A stretch of 64,000 nucleotides of DNA from the NCBI RefSeq assembly GCF_037126465.1, contig NC_088204.1, forward strand, positions 68,695,807-68,759,806, read 5' to 3'. A program made the translations under genes and the position numbers. This document shows positions 34,501 through 46,331 of this stretch, in pieces (position 1 is the stretch's first letter; each line of letters starts with the position of its first letter). Source of the stretch: Ornithodoros turicata. Its lineage: Eukaryota > Arthropoda > Arachnida > Ixodida > Argasidae. Under the pieces are notes generated by a model. That model made no database searches, was not told the origin of the DNA, and saw nothing but the letters and a program-made list of their open reading frames with translations.

Positions 34501-36618
34501 AAAAAAAAACAACATCATCGTCTCTACCAACCCCTAGTGGTCTGTGCTATTACCCACCCTTTACCGGTACAAGCGAGCAGGCGGCTCCACACTTGTGGAG
34601 CCACAGTCTCAATACTGTGTTCAATACCAAATCCGGTCCAATCCAATCACGTCACTGATACCCCGTGCTCTTCCTTCCATGCTCCGTGACAAAATGTTTT
34701 GTCGATAGGTTGCACTTTATTTGCTCACCATCATAAGGTTACAACTCATTCCCTTCATTGCGCCTTGGGGTAGTGGGCTGCACCTCATGTTGCGAATTTC
34801 TCTATTGATCATCATTAATTTATCTGTTGTTGTCGTTTGTTTTCTCACACGGCTCACACCCCATAACGTCGATAAACACCGCTAAGTAATCTTATGCAGC
34901 GAATTGTTCAAAACAGTGCATCAAATGTACAGCCGGCCATAACAGTCCAGTCACCACTGGACTATGAGGCCACACCAAGCGAAATTTGTGCAGCGAATAT
35001 ATGCCCTGTACACAATCCGCGAAAAACTCGTCGCCAAATTCATTGGTTTTGCAGTAATGCACACTTAGCTCCACCATGTCCACTTATGACTCAACTAAGA
35101 ACCGTTATAATTGACTTCCCTTTTATTTTATTTCTATGACAGAACGCCGAAGGATGATTGCACTGTGGACAACTATCGGTAGGATGGACGGAGGAGACAC
35201 CCCCATGAGTTTCCCTCTGGCTCCTCCATGTCTATGATTCCCAGTTGGGATGTATCTTGTGTATAGAATAAAATAAATGAAATGAAAAAATGAATGAAAT
35301 ATATTGCCTAGAAATCCGTCGAGGACCATCTGTGGAACTTCGCATGCCTTCGAAGTGACACAATTCATCGACGTCAGAAAATTACCAGAACAAATTTTCC
35401 GCATTCCACGCGTGCAGCGCAAAAGAAAACATATTTGTCGTGTACCACTGTCGACTGAAACAGTACTCTGACGCTGCAAGCGACGTCATCCCTTGGAGCT
35501 CTCCCCGAATGTCTGACTTCTGCAGTCCCGAAGTCGCCAGCTCACCGAACACTTTCAGCTGTACTGTACCTGAGACGTTGCACATGGCATACAGTACTAG
35601 TCCGGGAGGACCTTCTCTGTCCAAAGCCTGTACGTACCGGATCATAAATGAGCGCGTCACGGTCACTCAGATGCGCTTTACACTGCTCCACTTTACTTGG
35701 GCGAGGAAGAACATACTTCAGAAATTTTGGCACTGCGAAGGAGTACAAGCAGGACAGGACGAGGGGAGTAAGCTACACATATGACAAGTACCACTATAGC
35801 AACTGTTTATGGAAACAATCAAAGAGGGAGGGGAAAAACACAAGGGAGGAGGACAAACATTCCAGTTCTTCACCGCCGGAGATAGTGATTCAAAAGATTA
35901 GTCTCTTGTTCACCGAGGATGATAGAGTGTGCGCGCACGTAAGGGCGCACGACCTGCTTCGCATATCTATAGAATGGTTCCACTAACTAAATACCAACAG
36001 ACCACCCGTCGCGGCACATCACATCAAGATATCATGTGAAGGGGAGAGAGTGGATCGTTGGCAAACCAAGCGTACGTTGCCGTTGCCTTCGTTTAACTTC
36101 GTGGATTTCCCGTTTCATGAGGTGACGTCAGGGTATTGTCTGCCTCGCACATGCAGTTTGCGTTACGGCACATGTCACAACGTACTCGCCACTGTGACAA
36201 ATGGACAATACCCAAGTTTAGGACTAACTACGGCCATCAGTCACTGTCTTATACCCTTCCGCACGGTTTGAACAGTTTTCTTACCCAGAAGGTGTATATC
36301 AATGACCTCTCCACTGTTTATTCAATTTGAATTTCGGAATATCAGCTCAATTTCTTGTTATTTTGTACACACTGCCATTGTAGTATTCTGTCATGGTTTA
36401 AGGGTCTATTCTTATGTCAAATAGCGTTCCATATTTCGCACTAAATAGATGATCTTGTTCATTTGCTGCATGTCGTAGCGACGATCATGTTAAAGGAGTA
36501 TTGCCCATGTCAAGCAGCCTCGTGCTGCTTTTTGGCTTCCCCCGATTGTGTTTTTTCCGTGGAAGTTGCAATAAAGCATCGTTTATCGTTAAGTTTTCGT
36601 TCGTATCCCATTCGCGCA
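34501..36618. other. No recognised gene; possible LINE tail
   Basis: At 35155-35300 the plus strand has a gattcccagttgggatgtat block, a tgtatagaataaaataaatg block and then aatgaa-type repeats, which resembles a retrotransposon 3' end. The minus frames at 35123-35748 overlap each other and show no domain. Pieces near 36010-36330 are unrecognised. Confidence 0.3.
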
Positions 36619-36764
36619 ATGGCATCCATCATCGCAAACAACCATCAAAACAACGCGATCGCCGGCTTTCTTTTGACAACGACGGGTCGCGACACCTGGC
36701 GTTGTGACGTAGATTGTTTGCAAACAGCCAGTCGTCTACTAGCCCACAATCAAGCTCTGTTCGA
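36619..36764 (+). CDS. Possible exon (starts MASIIANNHQ)
   Basis: ATG in cgcgcaATGG opens MASIIANNHQ-NNAIAGFLLT-TTGRDTWRCD-VDCLQTASRL-LAHNQALF up to a donor-like TTCGA|GTAAGA; unspliced, the frame stops one codon later. The frame also continues upstream to 36463 without an ATG in good context. No domain is recognised. It is supported only by its protein-like composition and the donor. Confidence 0.18.
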
Positions 36765-37045
36765 GTAAGAACCTTTCAGTTACAACACCTAACGACACCA
36801 CAACTTCCACCGGTACATAGTATGAGCACAGTTTGACACGTCAGCAGAGGACGTGGCCGCTGGCTCTTGAATACTTGAGTAGCTTTCGTCTCGAAACAAG
36901 CGAAACTTCACATCCCGCTCCAACGATCGCTTAGAGACCATGTAATTGCAACAGCGAGCTCGTTTCCGGCCGCCACAACAATATGGACGCAGTTCCGTTG
37001 CCACTGAACCCTTCGCAGGACGGTACAAACCATAGTTCTTGTTCA

Positions 37046-37180
37046 CGTTAGCACCGCTAAGCAACTGTAGCTATTCACGGCGTATACACGTGGACAGATG
37101 GAAAGAGGACAGCGGGAAGGAGTGGGAGGAAATGGCGTTGGTATGCGTCCTGGGGCGGCTTCAGGGCGAAACCCTGCAGT
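37046..37180 (-). mobile_element. SINE 3' fragment
   Basis: Minus-strand match to the SINE 3' half: cgccccaggacgcatacc, the C/T-rich block tcctcccactccttcccg, tctttccatctgtccacgtg, and the end gttgcttagcggtgctaacg. The head is missing. Confidence 0.55.
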
Positions 37181-37486
37181 CACCTGCCTGGAACACACCT
37201 GGCGGTAGGATGTCAGCAACAGGAGTGTAATGGCAGTGCCAAGGTGCCGCTCATGCATTGCGTTCGCAGATCGTGAAGGAACAGTCTTTTACTGGACCTG
37301 CGCTTGGGGAATAAACACGTTCACTCTTCGAACCGCTACTGGTGGGTTACTGCTATCCCGAACGAAGTATAGAAACAGTTTCTATTCCGTGATTTAAACA
37401 TAGAGCTTATCGTTGCATATAAAATGCATGCATAGAAAACAACAGGGTTGCGACAATAAAATACGTCATGCGACAAGGGTTCTTAC

Positions 37487-37567
37487 CTCGCACTGAATCT
37501 TTATCCGTCTGTGATTGGTGGCGACGTACCAAAGACGGCGTTCTGTTTCAGGCTTCCGACCACTCAT
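37487..37567 (-). CDS. Candidate first coding exon (starts MSGRKPETER)
   Basis: On the minus strand ATG at 37567 opens 27 codons, MSGRKPETER-RLWYVATNHR-RIKIQCE, ending at an excellent donor GAG|GTAAGA, phase 0. The basic, aromatic-containing peptide ending in a cysteine could be the start of a DNA- or RNA-binding protein, but no family is recognised. No promoter element is evident just upstream and no further exon was found at lower coordinates. Confidence 0.33.
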
Positions 37568-37599
37568 AACCTCCTACTTCAAGCACATAGGCGTTCTAT

Positions 37600-39592
37600 C
37601 CAACAGACTACATTTCTTAGTCCCACATTGTTTGTCATACAACAATCAAGTGAGAGGTGATGTCAGAAATCGAATCGGTGTAACCACCACGGACAAACGT
37701 GGCAGCATCAACTGAAGACACAGTCACACAACGGTAATACCCTCGTGTCATTGTCAGTACGAGACATTGGTAGTCTCCAGCGGCATTGGAACGTACGTAC
37801 CGTTGACAGCGCAGCCACAAGTAAAATGCTTTACGCCCACCGTTTTAAAAAATAAAGATTTGTGTTCCACGGCTAAGCGTACACTTCACATACCTCGGTC
37901 TACCTTAGCTCAGAGGTCTATCCGTGGTGGTGTCTCACGCAATGCTCACTGCACACGCTGCAAGCAACATTCCTGCAACATCACGATATTCGCACTGACC
38001 GACGTGCAACGTCATTTGCAGCACAAAAATGATCTCCACTGCTCTTCAATGAGACCCGCAGAAGGTTTCAAACACCTACACCCATCTACCGTCAGCTCCC
38101 TTTCTCCTGAAAGAGCTGGTCTCCTTGGGCTCCACACGAAAGTGCATGACGTCACTTCCAATTCCTAAACCGTTCCACTCAACACCTAATTTAAGCATGG
38201 CATCCGCTCTGTGTAAACAGGCAGTAGAACGGATTAGGACGGCAAGTGAAGACACGATGACGTCACTTCCGGTTTCAAGGCATCTAATTTTGTGGCCTGC
38301 CTTCCCAAACAAACGAACGCCAAGACAGACTGGGGAGAGCCGAATTGAAAAGAGCGTCAGCAATAATGCCACAGTTAAACAAGAATCAAAAATAAGCGTC
38401 GGGGAACGAACAGGTTTCTAGCTGCGAAAACAAGCAAAGGTCTTTTCCCGCTCGTGCAGTTTGTTTTCTGAGCAGGGATCAAACGGGACTCGACTGCTTT
38501 AGTGGCCCGGGCTTCCGAAATGTATGATCGGCACCGAAACTGTTTGAGTGTTTTTGCATTGCTCGAGTCCTCTTGGAACCTCTTGTATACTATTGAATCG
38601 TGAAAGTTGCACTTCTTATTTCCTTCTTTTGTTGAAGCGGGAACATTGCTTGCTGTCCCGGAGCTGCGATTTCCTGATTCCGAACACGACGCTTCCAGGC
38701 GCGTGCGTTGCATTCTGGGAGTTCAGCGTGTTAATCCTATTCTTGATGTGTTTGAAAACAGCAGGAAGAAGTGTCATAAATTAATGGCAAGCGGCTTCTG
38801 AAAGTGGTGATCGAAACTACTACATAATAGAAACTCTTCAAGGTTCGTGCGGAAGCAGCGTTTGCTGGAGGTTGTACGATCCCTTGGATCAGCTACAGAC
38901 GAATAGCTGACAATCAGGTGGAAGAACTGCTGTCCTAGAGCAGGAGCCCCTCTCCTATCCTCGTGGCTCTGTCCTCGTCATCCATTACGGTGAGGACATA
39001 TAGCAAAGCCCCGGAAACGCTTGCGGGCACACGTGCAACGTTTGCAAGGTTATTGAAAAAATATGCGTCCGAAAGGGAGATATCATGCGCATACCGAACC
39101 CTTCCAACAATTATTGCAATTGAAATGCACTACCGGTATTGGATAAAGATTTCCCATGGTACGGGTGGGAGTCTTGAGTTAGATGTCTCTGGAATTTAGG
39201 TAGGTGCGAGGTCTTTGTGATCTCTCGTTCTATGAAGGCAGGCGTCACCCTGGACTAGGTATGTCTCAAACTGCAGAACAAAGTAACAAAAGCTATAGGG
39301 AATAGAAGTAGGCTACCTGTTGGTAGGACTTCTCTGAGTCAGGGGAGTTGTGTTGTCCGTTTGTCTTTGTTCTTTGCTCATAGGTCCCCAGACATATAGG
39401 GAAATGTTACCAACACTATGCCTGAAATGTTCCAGGACATCGTACATGTCTGTCGTAAATGGCAAGCGTACGTAGTAATGCACAGTAAGGTTTGTCCACA
39501 ATCCGTGTGAAGATATTGAAAAATAAAATTAAAAATGTTTTGAACTTGAATATTCCAGGTACATACCTAACTTCGCCAATGATCAATGATCC
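37600..39592. other. No recognised gene
   Basis: Overlapping frames on both strands at 37767-38420 and 38375-38801 lack domains. I see nothing to annotate. Confidence 0.4.
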
Positions 39593-39666
39593 TGGAGTAG
39601 CCAGTCCCGAGTGGCTCGGGACTAACATCTGATTTTTTTTTTCGTTTACAAATCAAATCAAATCAA
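39593..39666 (+). mobile_element. LINE 3' end (family A) with AATCA tail
   Basis: tggagtagccagtcccgagt, ggctcgggactaac, a T9 stretch, then aaatcaaatcaaatcaat. It pairs with the copy at 2503-2589, whose tail is AATCC. Confidence 0.5.
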
Positions 39667-40555
39667 TGCTTATGAATTGTACATGGAATCCTGCCTACAT
39701 GTACAATAGGCACGATGCACATGGGCCAAGAGGCCCATTTTCCACACTTGTGAAGGGCGTACCCTCAATGGTTGTGCTTGAAATAAAGGGTGAAGAAGGT
39801 CGTATAGTGAACCATATGCGCATGGTCAGCATCGGTAACAGAATGTGACTTAGCCTGCAAAGCCGTATACCCAAATAACCACCACGCATTTGGCGAGCTT
39901 ACTCCCTCAGTGACCAGTCGCGTGACCGCTCTTCTGCTCGCCTCCTCTCACGTGCAGAGACACACTGTCATAGTTCGTTACCTCACATGCAATATGGTAC
40001 GAGGGCTTTCACTGACACGGATATGTATATTCGGCTTGCAGTCATACGAAGTTTTTTATGTGCGTGTTTGCGTGTGTGTGTGTTGGAGAGCGAACTCTGT
40101 TAAGAGCGAGATGATCTACATAATTGGAATCAGGAGGTCTTTTTGGTACGTCGAAAGAACCGTCTTCTATCGAAGATCCGTTGCCTCATCATCCTTTCAA
40201 GTGCTCCGACCCTTAAAACTAACCTTTCTTTATAGAGACACTATAAAGAACTTGGAGTGAGATACTTTGATGAGGCACGTCAAAAGGATGGGCTTTTGAA
40301 GCAGATCCGGCCCAATATCGGAGGAAGCGGAAACGGAAATAGGTACGAACCAAAGGATATGAGTTTATCACGTTTCAGTAGAGCAGGAAGAACTCCCATT
40401 CATGCAGCGATTTCTCATAATGCAGATCACATGTTTTTGTACTTTGGGTAAGCTAGTGCGAAAAGAGAGCCATGGAGAGCAAAGCGTAGGGCAACAATAG
40501 GTACGTTCGGGAAGGCCTCCGAACTGGGACACTGACGATGGGTGACTGCTGATAA

Positions 40556-41080
40556 GCGCTTTTATTCGTATGAAAGTGACATGTAACATGGCTCGAAACA
40601 CTGCCTCAGCTTTGAAGCTGTCCACCAGGAGTCGCCATGCAAAATATTTTCGCTCTGCGGTTTATTGTCATTGCGTCATCGAATTTCCAAAGACAGTCGG
40701 AGAAAGCAGCCGCCGCCGAGAGACACGAGCCTCACGTGACGTAGAAACGGCCCTGTGCCTTTTTTCTTTGTTTTTCTTCTCAGCTCACGCGCCGCTTATA
40801 CATGCTTGAGCTGTGCCGCTGTACGTCAGTGGTCACGTGCCGGAGTCCATGATACGTCACAACGTCCTGTCGTTCGGCGCTACGCTCTTTGCCCGAGGAG
40901 AGGATTTTTCAAAAAGTGTGCGAAACTAGGTTTTGCACGTACTCTTTAGGTCACCTGAGCTCACCGCTCTTTCGCAGGAGCTCAATCTATTCGTTGCAGA
41001 ACACGCCGCAGCGAAAAAAAAAAAAGAAAAAAGAGAAAGAAATTTTGGGCATCACTCCAGAACTCCACCATATGCACATG
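40556..41080. mobile_element. Diverged copy of the TTAA-flanked element
   Basis: Matches, in the opposite orientation, the host element at 58107-59279. The left part reads gtcgccatgcaaaatatttt, cgctctgcgg, cgtgacgtagaaacgg. The right part reads cgcttatacatgcttgagct, ggtcacgtgcc, acgtcacaacgtc and ctctttcgcaggagctca. It lacks the insertion seen in that copy, so it serves as the empty reference. The termini are degraded (gaaagtgacatgtaacatgg on the left) and limits are approximate. Confidence 0.6.
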
Positions 41081-41154
41081 AAGGGGAACCACTGCACAGA
41101 ATGATACAGTTATTGGTCCTAACTTGTGGAAAGCGCAGGAGAAACGCTACAATA

Positions 41155-41299
41155 GAGAGTTTTAGCAAATCGTTGATAACGTGGCTTGCGTCGAACCGTA
41201 TCAACCAGAACCAATCAGTGGATAAGATCCTGAGTCACACACGACTGTGATTGGTTCTGGTAGGCAAGATTATCTTACCAATTGTGTGCTAAAACTGCC
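41155..41299. mobile_element. TA-flanked MITE (GTTTTAG family)
   Basis: Left end GAGAGTTTTAGCA, right end (minus strand) GGCAGTTTTAGCA, with TA immediately outside both ends. An inner pair, accagaaccaatca / tgattggttctggt, adds a second stem. It has the same terminal signature as the elements at 9104 and 45377. Confidence 0.55.
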
Positions 41300-41325
41300 T
41301 ATTGCAAGAATTACGGTCCCCGTCA

Positions 41326-42109
41326 GGCAGACTTGTACGTATTTGGAGTATTGTATTTAAAATACTGTATTTTAAATACAATTTGCGGTATTTTGGTACT
41401 CTACTCAATACTTGTTGTTTTGTGTATCTGTACTCTATTTAAAATACATTTTATGGTATTTTCTACTCAATACTCTAATTACATATTTTGGATCTTCCTC
41501 TCAAACTTTCTGTGTCTCGTCTTTCCATTATCTTGCTTGTTCAGTGGCAATTTCCTGAGTCCCTCGGACTTGACCCGGACTAGACCCGCACATTTGCCCT
41601 TCTTGGAAGAATCCATTTAGAGATCTTGCGCCGTGTGTACTAACCCTTGGCTAGTGGGGGTTCTATTATGTCTGCCCTGACGCGGTGACGCCGAATTCTG
41701 ACCTCTCCGAGCAGGGACCTGCTAGAAGTTTGCTTTGTTCTGGGTCACATATACTTCGTGGAGTCATGTGGTATCTCTTTGTCATCCTTTTGGGACTTGT
41801 GTTTAGATGACTCCTATCACTCGGCGGCGGCCAGAGCTGTGGCGGCCGCTAGCGTAGTGCGGGGGGTTTAGATGATTCATGTGACATAGCCGATAGCGGC
41901 GACTTGCCGCATTGACCAGTGACCGGTGACTTTTTGCGTTCAAGGACAAATAGTATCTTAATTGTATTTCAAATACTTTTGGAGTATTTTGTACTCTATC
42001 TTAATTACTTTAATTTGCATGTATTTATACTCTATCTTAATTACATTCTAACATTAGTATTTATTATCTTATCTTAAATACATTTCTGAGTATCTTGTAC
42101 ATGTCTGCC
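41326..42109. mobile_element. AT-rich element with GGCAGAC ends and 4-bp duplication
   Basis: The left end GGCAGACTTGTACGTATTTG and the right end (minus strand) GGCAGACATGTACAAGATAC are inverted repeats, flanked by GTCA on both sides (41322-41325 and 42110-42113). Subterminal sequence is repetitive (gtatttaaaatac, gtactctatctt, ttaattac), while the centre is GC-richer and noncoding. The superfamily is uncertain; a 4-bp duplication would fit Chapaev-like or related groups. Confidence 0.55.
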
Positions 42110-42424
42110 GTCAGGTCGACATACGGTCCCTGAGAGAGGAAAATGTCAGTGGGGATTCCTCTAAAAAGCGCGTGGTGCGGTAAAGTTCTGTTTGAAGGGT
42201 GCACCATAGGGTAGTTTAACCAACGTAATGAAAACTGTTGTTTTCATTACGTTGTACATCTCTATGCTAACGTGTACATCTCGAAGTGAACGGGGTGCCG
42301 CAGGAACAAAATTAATTTCCGCGCACATTAGCATAACTAGCGAAATACAAGTGAATGATGCGGTAACACATCGCTGAGACTGTGGTTGGAGAGAGAAGGC
42401 ATAATACTAAAGAAGAAAATATGT

Positions 42425-42548
42425 TTCTTTTTTTGCATGACTTCGTTTCAATAATGAGGATGATATTGGTGTTGGTAAAGTATAATATCTTTTTTTGCAT
42501 GACTCCGTTTCAATAATGAGGATGATATTGGTGTTGGTAAAGTATCAT
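42425..42548. repeat. Tandem duplication, 62-bp period, two copies
   Basis: The unit gcatgact(t/c)cgtttcaa, taatgaggatgatattggtg, ttggtaaagtat(a/c)atat occurs twice in a row with about three differences, so the duplication looks recent. Confidence 0.85.
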
Positions 42549-42807
42549 ATCGAGATGTAGGTCCTACCTAACACACCCGACAAATTATCGGCATGTATCG
42601 CTCTGGTACCTGCATGCACCAGTGCACATCAGCTCGCTGCAGTCTCCTCTTTCCTACATTCGGCGAAATATCTATTTCTACAATTTATTCTAAACTAACA
42701 ACTTAATCAATACCACAAATAAACAATTTCAATATTTCTTGAATTATTCCTAAAATTTATCCTAAACTGAAAGAAAAAATCTACCAGACAACGTCCATCA
42801 CAATTGT

Positions 42808-43139
42808 AAGTCCCAAACGTCGCCACACCAGCACTGGACAGCTGTTTCGTCCTCGTTGGACCTCTTCAGCGGTGAACAGGTGGGCAACGTTTGAGTGGAT
42901 GGCGTCAGAAGGTCACGTAGAACGTGATATCCTCCCGTCACGGTGATAGGCTCACCACTGAAAGCCCAGTGCAAAGCCAGTGAAATACATTTCAGTGGCC
43001 TCTAACCCTGACGGGAGGATATCATGTTCTACGTGATATTCTGACGCCATCCACTCAAACGTTGCCCACATGCGCTGCTGAAGAGGTTCAACAAGGCCGA
43101 AACTGCTGTCCACTGCTGGTGTGGCGATGTTTGGGACTT
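42808..43139. mobile_element. Foldback element, 332 bp
   Basis: Two arms of about 140 bp in inverted orientation: aagtcccaaacgtcgccaca, ccagcactggacagc, gggcaacgtttgagtggatg, gcgtcaga, tcacgtagaac-tgatatcc, against the same words on the minus strand from 43139 inward. The arms are clearly diverged (roughly one change in ten) and the central spacer is short. No terminal duplication could be assigned. Confidence 0.65.
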
Positions 43140-44923
43140 GTAAACACTCGTTCTACGGCAGGCAAAGAGCTTCGGCTATTTTTCCAACCTGTATATCCCA
43201 ATTCTAAGCTCTACATGGCACGCTGATGCACTATCTTGGGGCTGATTTCAGTCATCTCCCATCCATTCAACGCCGGAATTAGCTAAAAATAATAGCTATC
43301 ACATCGTTCCTTACTCCCAATACGTCGCAACGTGCGCACCCTCCCCATACTTCCCTCTTCTAAAGTCACCATTATAGGGAGACAAAGAAGCACCCACGAC
43401 AAAAGCAGCATTGTCGGAAGCAATACCCTAGTATTAATGGCCCTCGAACAAGTCTTTCTCGATTAGGCTTAACTGACGAAACAAGGAAAGCCTCCTCTTT
43501 CTCCCTTTCCTCCGAGAATCTCGTAACTTATTCAACATTCTCGCAAGTACAGTGCAGTACTAGGTCTTAGCACCGGCTGGATCGTCCTTCAAGACGAATT
43601 ATTCCGGTCTCAATATATAATACGAATAACAACGAAAAAGATGCCTTTTGGGGTAGTTTTCGCCCCTCCACGGGCAGACACGAAGAAACAAAAAAGTCCT
43701 TAGAACTACTCTGAAAGAAGTAACGTAAAAGATAGCATACGATCAAAGAAAAAGAGGGCGAGTGACGTGCTAAAAACAATGTCGTCCGACAGCGCCACCT
43801 GGACAAGCAAACGCACTTATCCAATCAGACGTCGAGGTTTGCCATTCTAACCCCGAGCAAGGAAAGAAGGAAGGGTGTAAAATAATTGACAGTAAAAAAA
43901 TAAAATAAAAGAGAGAAAAAGAAAGAAAGAGAGAGAGAGAATAGAAAGAAAAGACGAAGAGAAAACTAGCGGCAAGCAATACTTTCTTCGGACCGCCCGA
44001 GAAAGTTTGAAATGAGAAGTGGTTTCTCTTCTGAGTTTCTTATGTTTGAAAATTAAGAGTGAATGTACGTGCGAAGACTGAGTAGTTGGATATTCGATTC
44101 TCCCTTTCGTGCCTATTAGTCCATGAATTCTGGGTATTTCTTAGAGGGGTCCCTAGCGATGAGACTCATTTCCCAGAGTAGAGCGATTTGCAATTTCAAT
44201 CGCCAGATGTCTTTGGGCGCAAATTACTTCGCGTACTTAGATGAGGAATAAAATATGCTGCAGGAACGAAGTTTCAACGATTTGTGTAACCTATTGGTAA
44301 CGCGCTCGTGCGCGTATTTTCTTTATCAGTTACGTAAGAATACGTAACACAAATAAGTTATGGCAAGATATACTGCATGAATGCGGCTGAATAGCCTGTA
44401 TATCCGTTCTCAACAACGATTGCAGTTATTTTTTGAACACGGGTTGATCTGTTCTACAACACATTTTGGATTCTTGAGTGAGGCCAAATAAAATATATTC
44501 CACTTTTTCTCAATATGGTGAACGACCGTGCTCGTATGAACTGAAGCCACTGAACACTGAACATATAGTTTATGTCCCGGCATATTTGTTTCCGATTCTT
44601 CTTCGAAAGAAAATTGGAGAAAGCCGACCTTCTATCTCAGCAACTCAAAGCTACCGGAATTTTACATAACCACATAAAAACTGTATGCGTTTTCTAGCTC
44701 TAGTCAAGCCTTGTGGTAGTTATCTTAAACTAAACTTGTTATATTTCCTATTGGCGTGCTAAAGAAGTAAAACCTATATTTATAATTGATATTACACTAC
44801 GAGGTGTGCTCTATGATTGCAAATCAATCTAAATTGTGCTGGATTGAGAATTTTGATTTCTTTTTCGATTACACCTCATAAAAAGAAAAAAGAATAAGAA
44901 AGAAAAAAACATTAACGACTCAC
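43140..44923. other. No recognised gene; GA-rich tract
   Basis: A/G-rich low complexity at 43880-43955, including (ga)n near 43931-43940. A CCAAT word at 43820 lies among frames without domains. I see nothing else. Confidence 0.4.
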
Positions 44924-44929
44924 CTTTTT

Positions 44930-45210
44930 TTTCTTTTCTTATCAGCAGTTCCTAATATGCGGGATTTTTGCATCTCTAGCCAGCCGCCTAACAGGCAGAG
45001 ACGAGTGTCGTGACGTCACAATGAAATGACGTCACAACGAAGTGAATGATGTGTCAACAAAAACAATCCTCGGTATTGGCGATGTCGGTTTTCTACACGT
45101 CTATTACCCCGTTACCTATGAAACTTCAAACGTCGGTTTAGATCGATGCAAATAACAGCCCGTTGCGTTTATCCGTCATAATGTGTGGGGAAGTTTCACT
45201 ACCCCTTTAA
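44930..45210. mobile_element. Partial TTAA-type MITE
   Basis: Ends at TTAA (45207-45210). Read on the minus strand from there, the end is AGGGGTAGTGAAACTTCCCC, which is similar in form to the AGGAACATGGAAGTGAC terminus at 58111. Two gacgtcac words at 45013 and 45027 mark a repeated interior motif. The opposite terminus was not found. Confidence 0.35.
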
Positions 45211-45376
45211 TTTCCGACGTATTAGTTCAGTTGCTCTCTGATGTTCCTAAGCTGTAATATCATGGTGCCGTGGGGGGGGGGGGGTTGTTCTGTAGTTTAA
45301 GATACATTTTCTGCTTTGATGATTTTTTTCAATAGCAACACCTATCGCCGTTTCATTTTGTCTATGTGAAATAATA

Positions 45377-45532
45377 GCGAGTTTTAGTGAATCGTTTCCG
45401 CTATAACGATTCGCGAACGGTATCGCGGGTGACCGATGGCAAGGGCAACTGACTCAGGGACTAATCATCTTGTTGGACAACGCCAAAACCGTTTGCGAAC
45501 CGTTGGAGTGAAAACGATTCACTAAAACCCCT
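45377..45532. mobile_element. TA-flanked MITE (GTTTTAG family)
   Basis: Left end GCGAGTTTTAGTGAATCGTT and right end (minus strand) AGGGGTTTTAGTGAATCGTT, flanked by TA at 45375-45376 and 45533-45534. Inner words cgattcgcgaacggt / accgtttgcgaaccg suggest further pairing. Confidence 0.65.
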
Positions 45533-45539
45533 TAATGCC

Positions 45540-46331
45540 TATCAGCCTGTTCGGGAACACGGATCATCATTACCCTAGCGCTGCGCCCTAGAAAAAAATG
45601 TGCACCGTAGCAATCAGGTTGATACTTTTAAAAGCACATGCGTCACATAAAAGCAATGTGCTGCAATATAGTCTCATTAGCACATTTATATACCAGTACG
45701 GGAAAATACGTACATGGGCTACTCTCGATGGAAGCCGAAAACCCAAATTTTGAAATGACTATCAAAGGCACGAGTATAGCGGTCGCGGCGCGCCACCACA
45801 CGATCTTCTTGCGTACAAGTCAGGCCCTACACATGGTCGATTTGTTTTTAAGTCTCCTTCTCCACTTATTTCTTGTTTGCTTTTTTAGTTCGTCCAACGA
45901 CACAAAATTTGAGCACTCGCCCTGCTACATTCTATACCCCCGCCCATACCAACACCCCGCTCTCACAACTCAAGCGGTCCTTCGGGTTGACCACTCTCAC
46001 TAAGCCTAACGGAGAAGAAGAACTCATCCGACTTTGACACCTACCGATGACAGCTCGATCCCTCGCACCCCGTCAGAGCTGAAAGCAGTGACACGTGACT
46101 CTGAGGTTTCCCCTAATAAGGGTCAAGCTACCCTCGATGCCTTCCATTCCTGTCCTCAAGACTAAGGTGTATGTCACCCTGAAGAAAACTTAGCCTTTCC
46201 CTAATACGCGATATGTCACGTCTGCGTCGCTACTGAAGCGAGAAATTAGGAAGCGGCGACGGTGAATCGACCTGCCATTGCGTGGGAGCTGAGTTATGAA
46301 GGAGCAAGGTGAGACGTTGGGCTTGTGGGAA
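45540..46331. other. No recognised gene
   Basis: The 121-codon plus frame at 45638-46003 has a hydrophobic stretch but no domain or splice support. I see nothing else to annotate. Confidence 0.4.

Noticed and set aside
44924..44973. MQKSRILGTADKKRKK frame with donor AAAAG|GTGAGT on minus
   Set aside because: Lies in a MITE-like segment and an A-rich tract; the donor is likely incidental.
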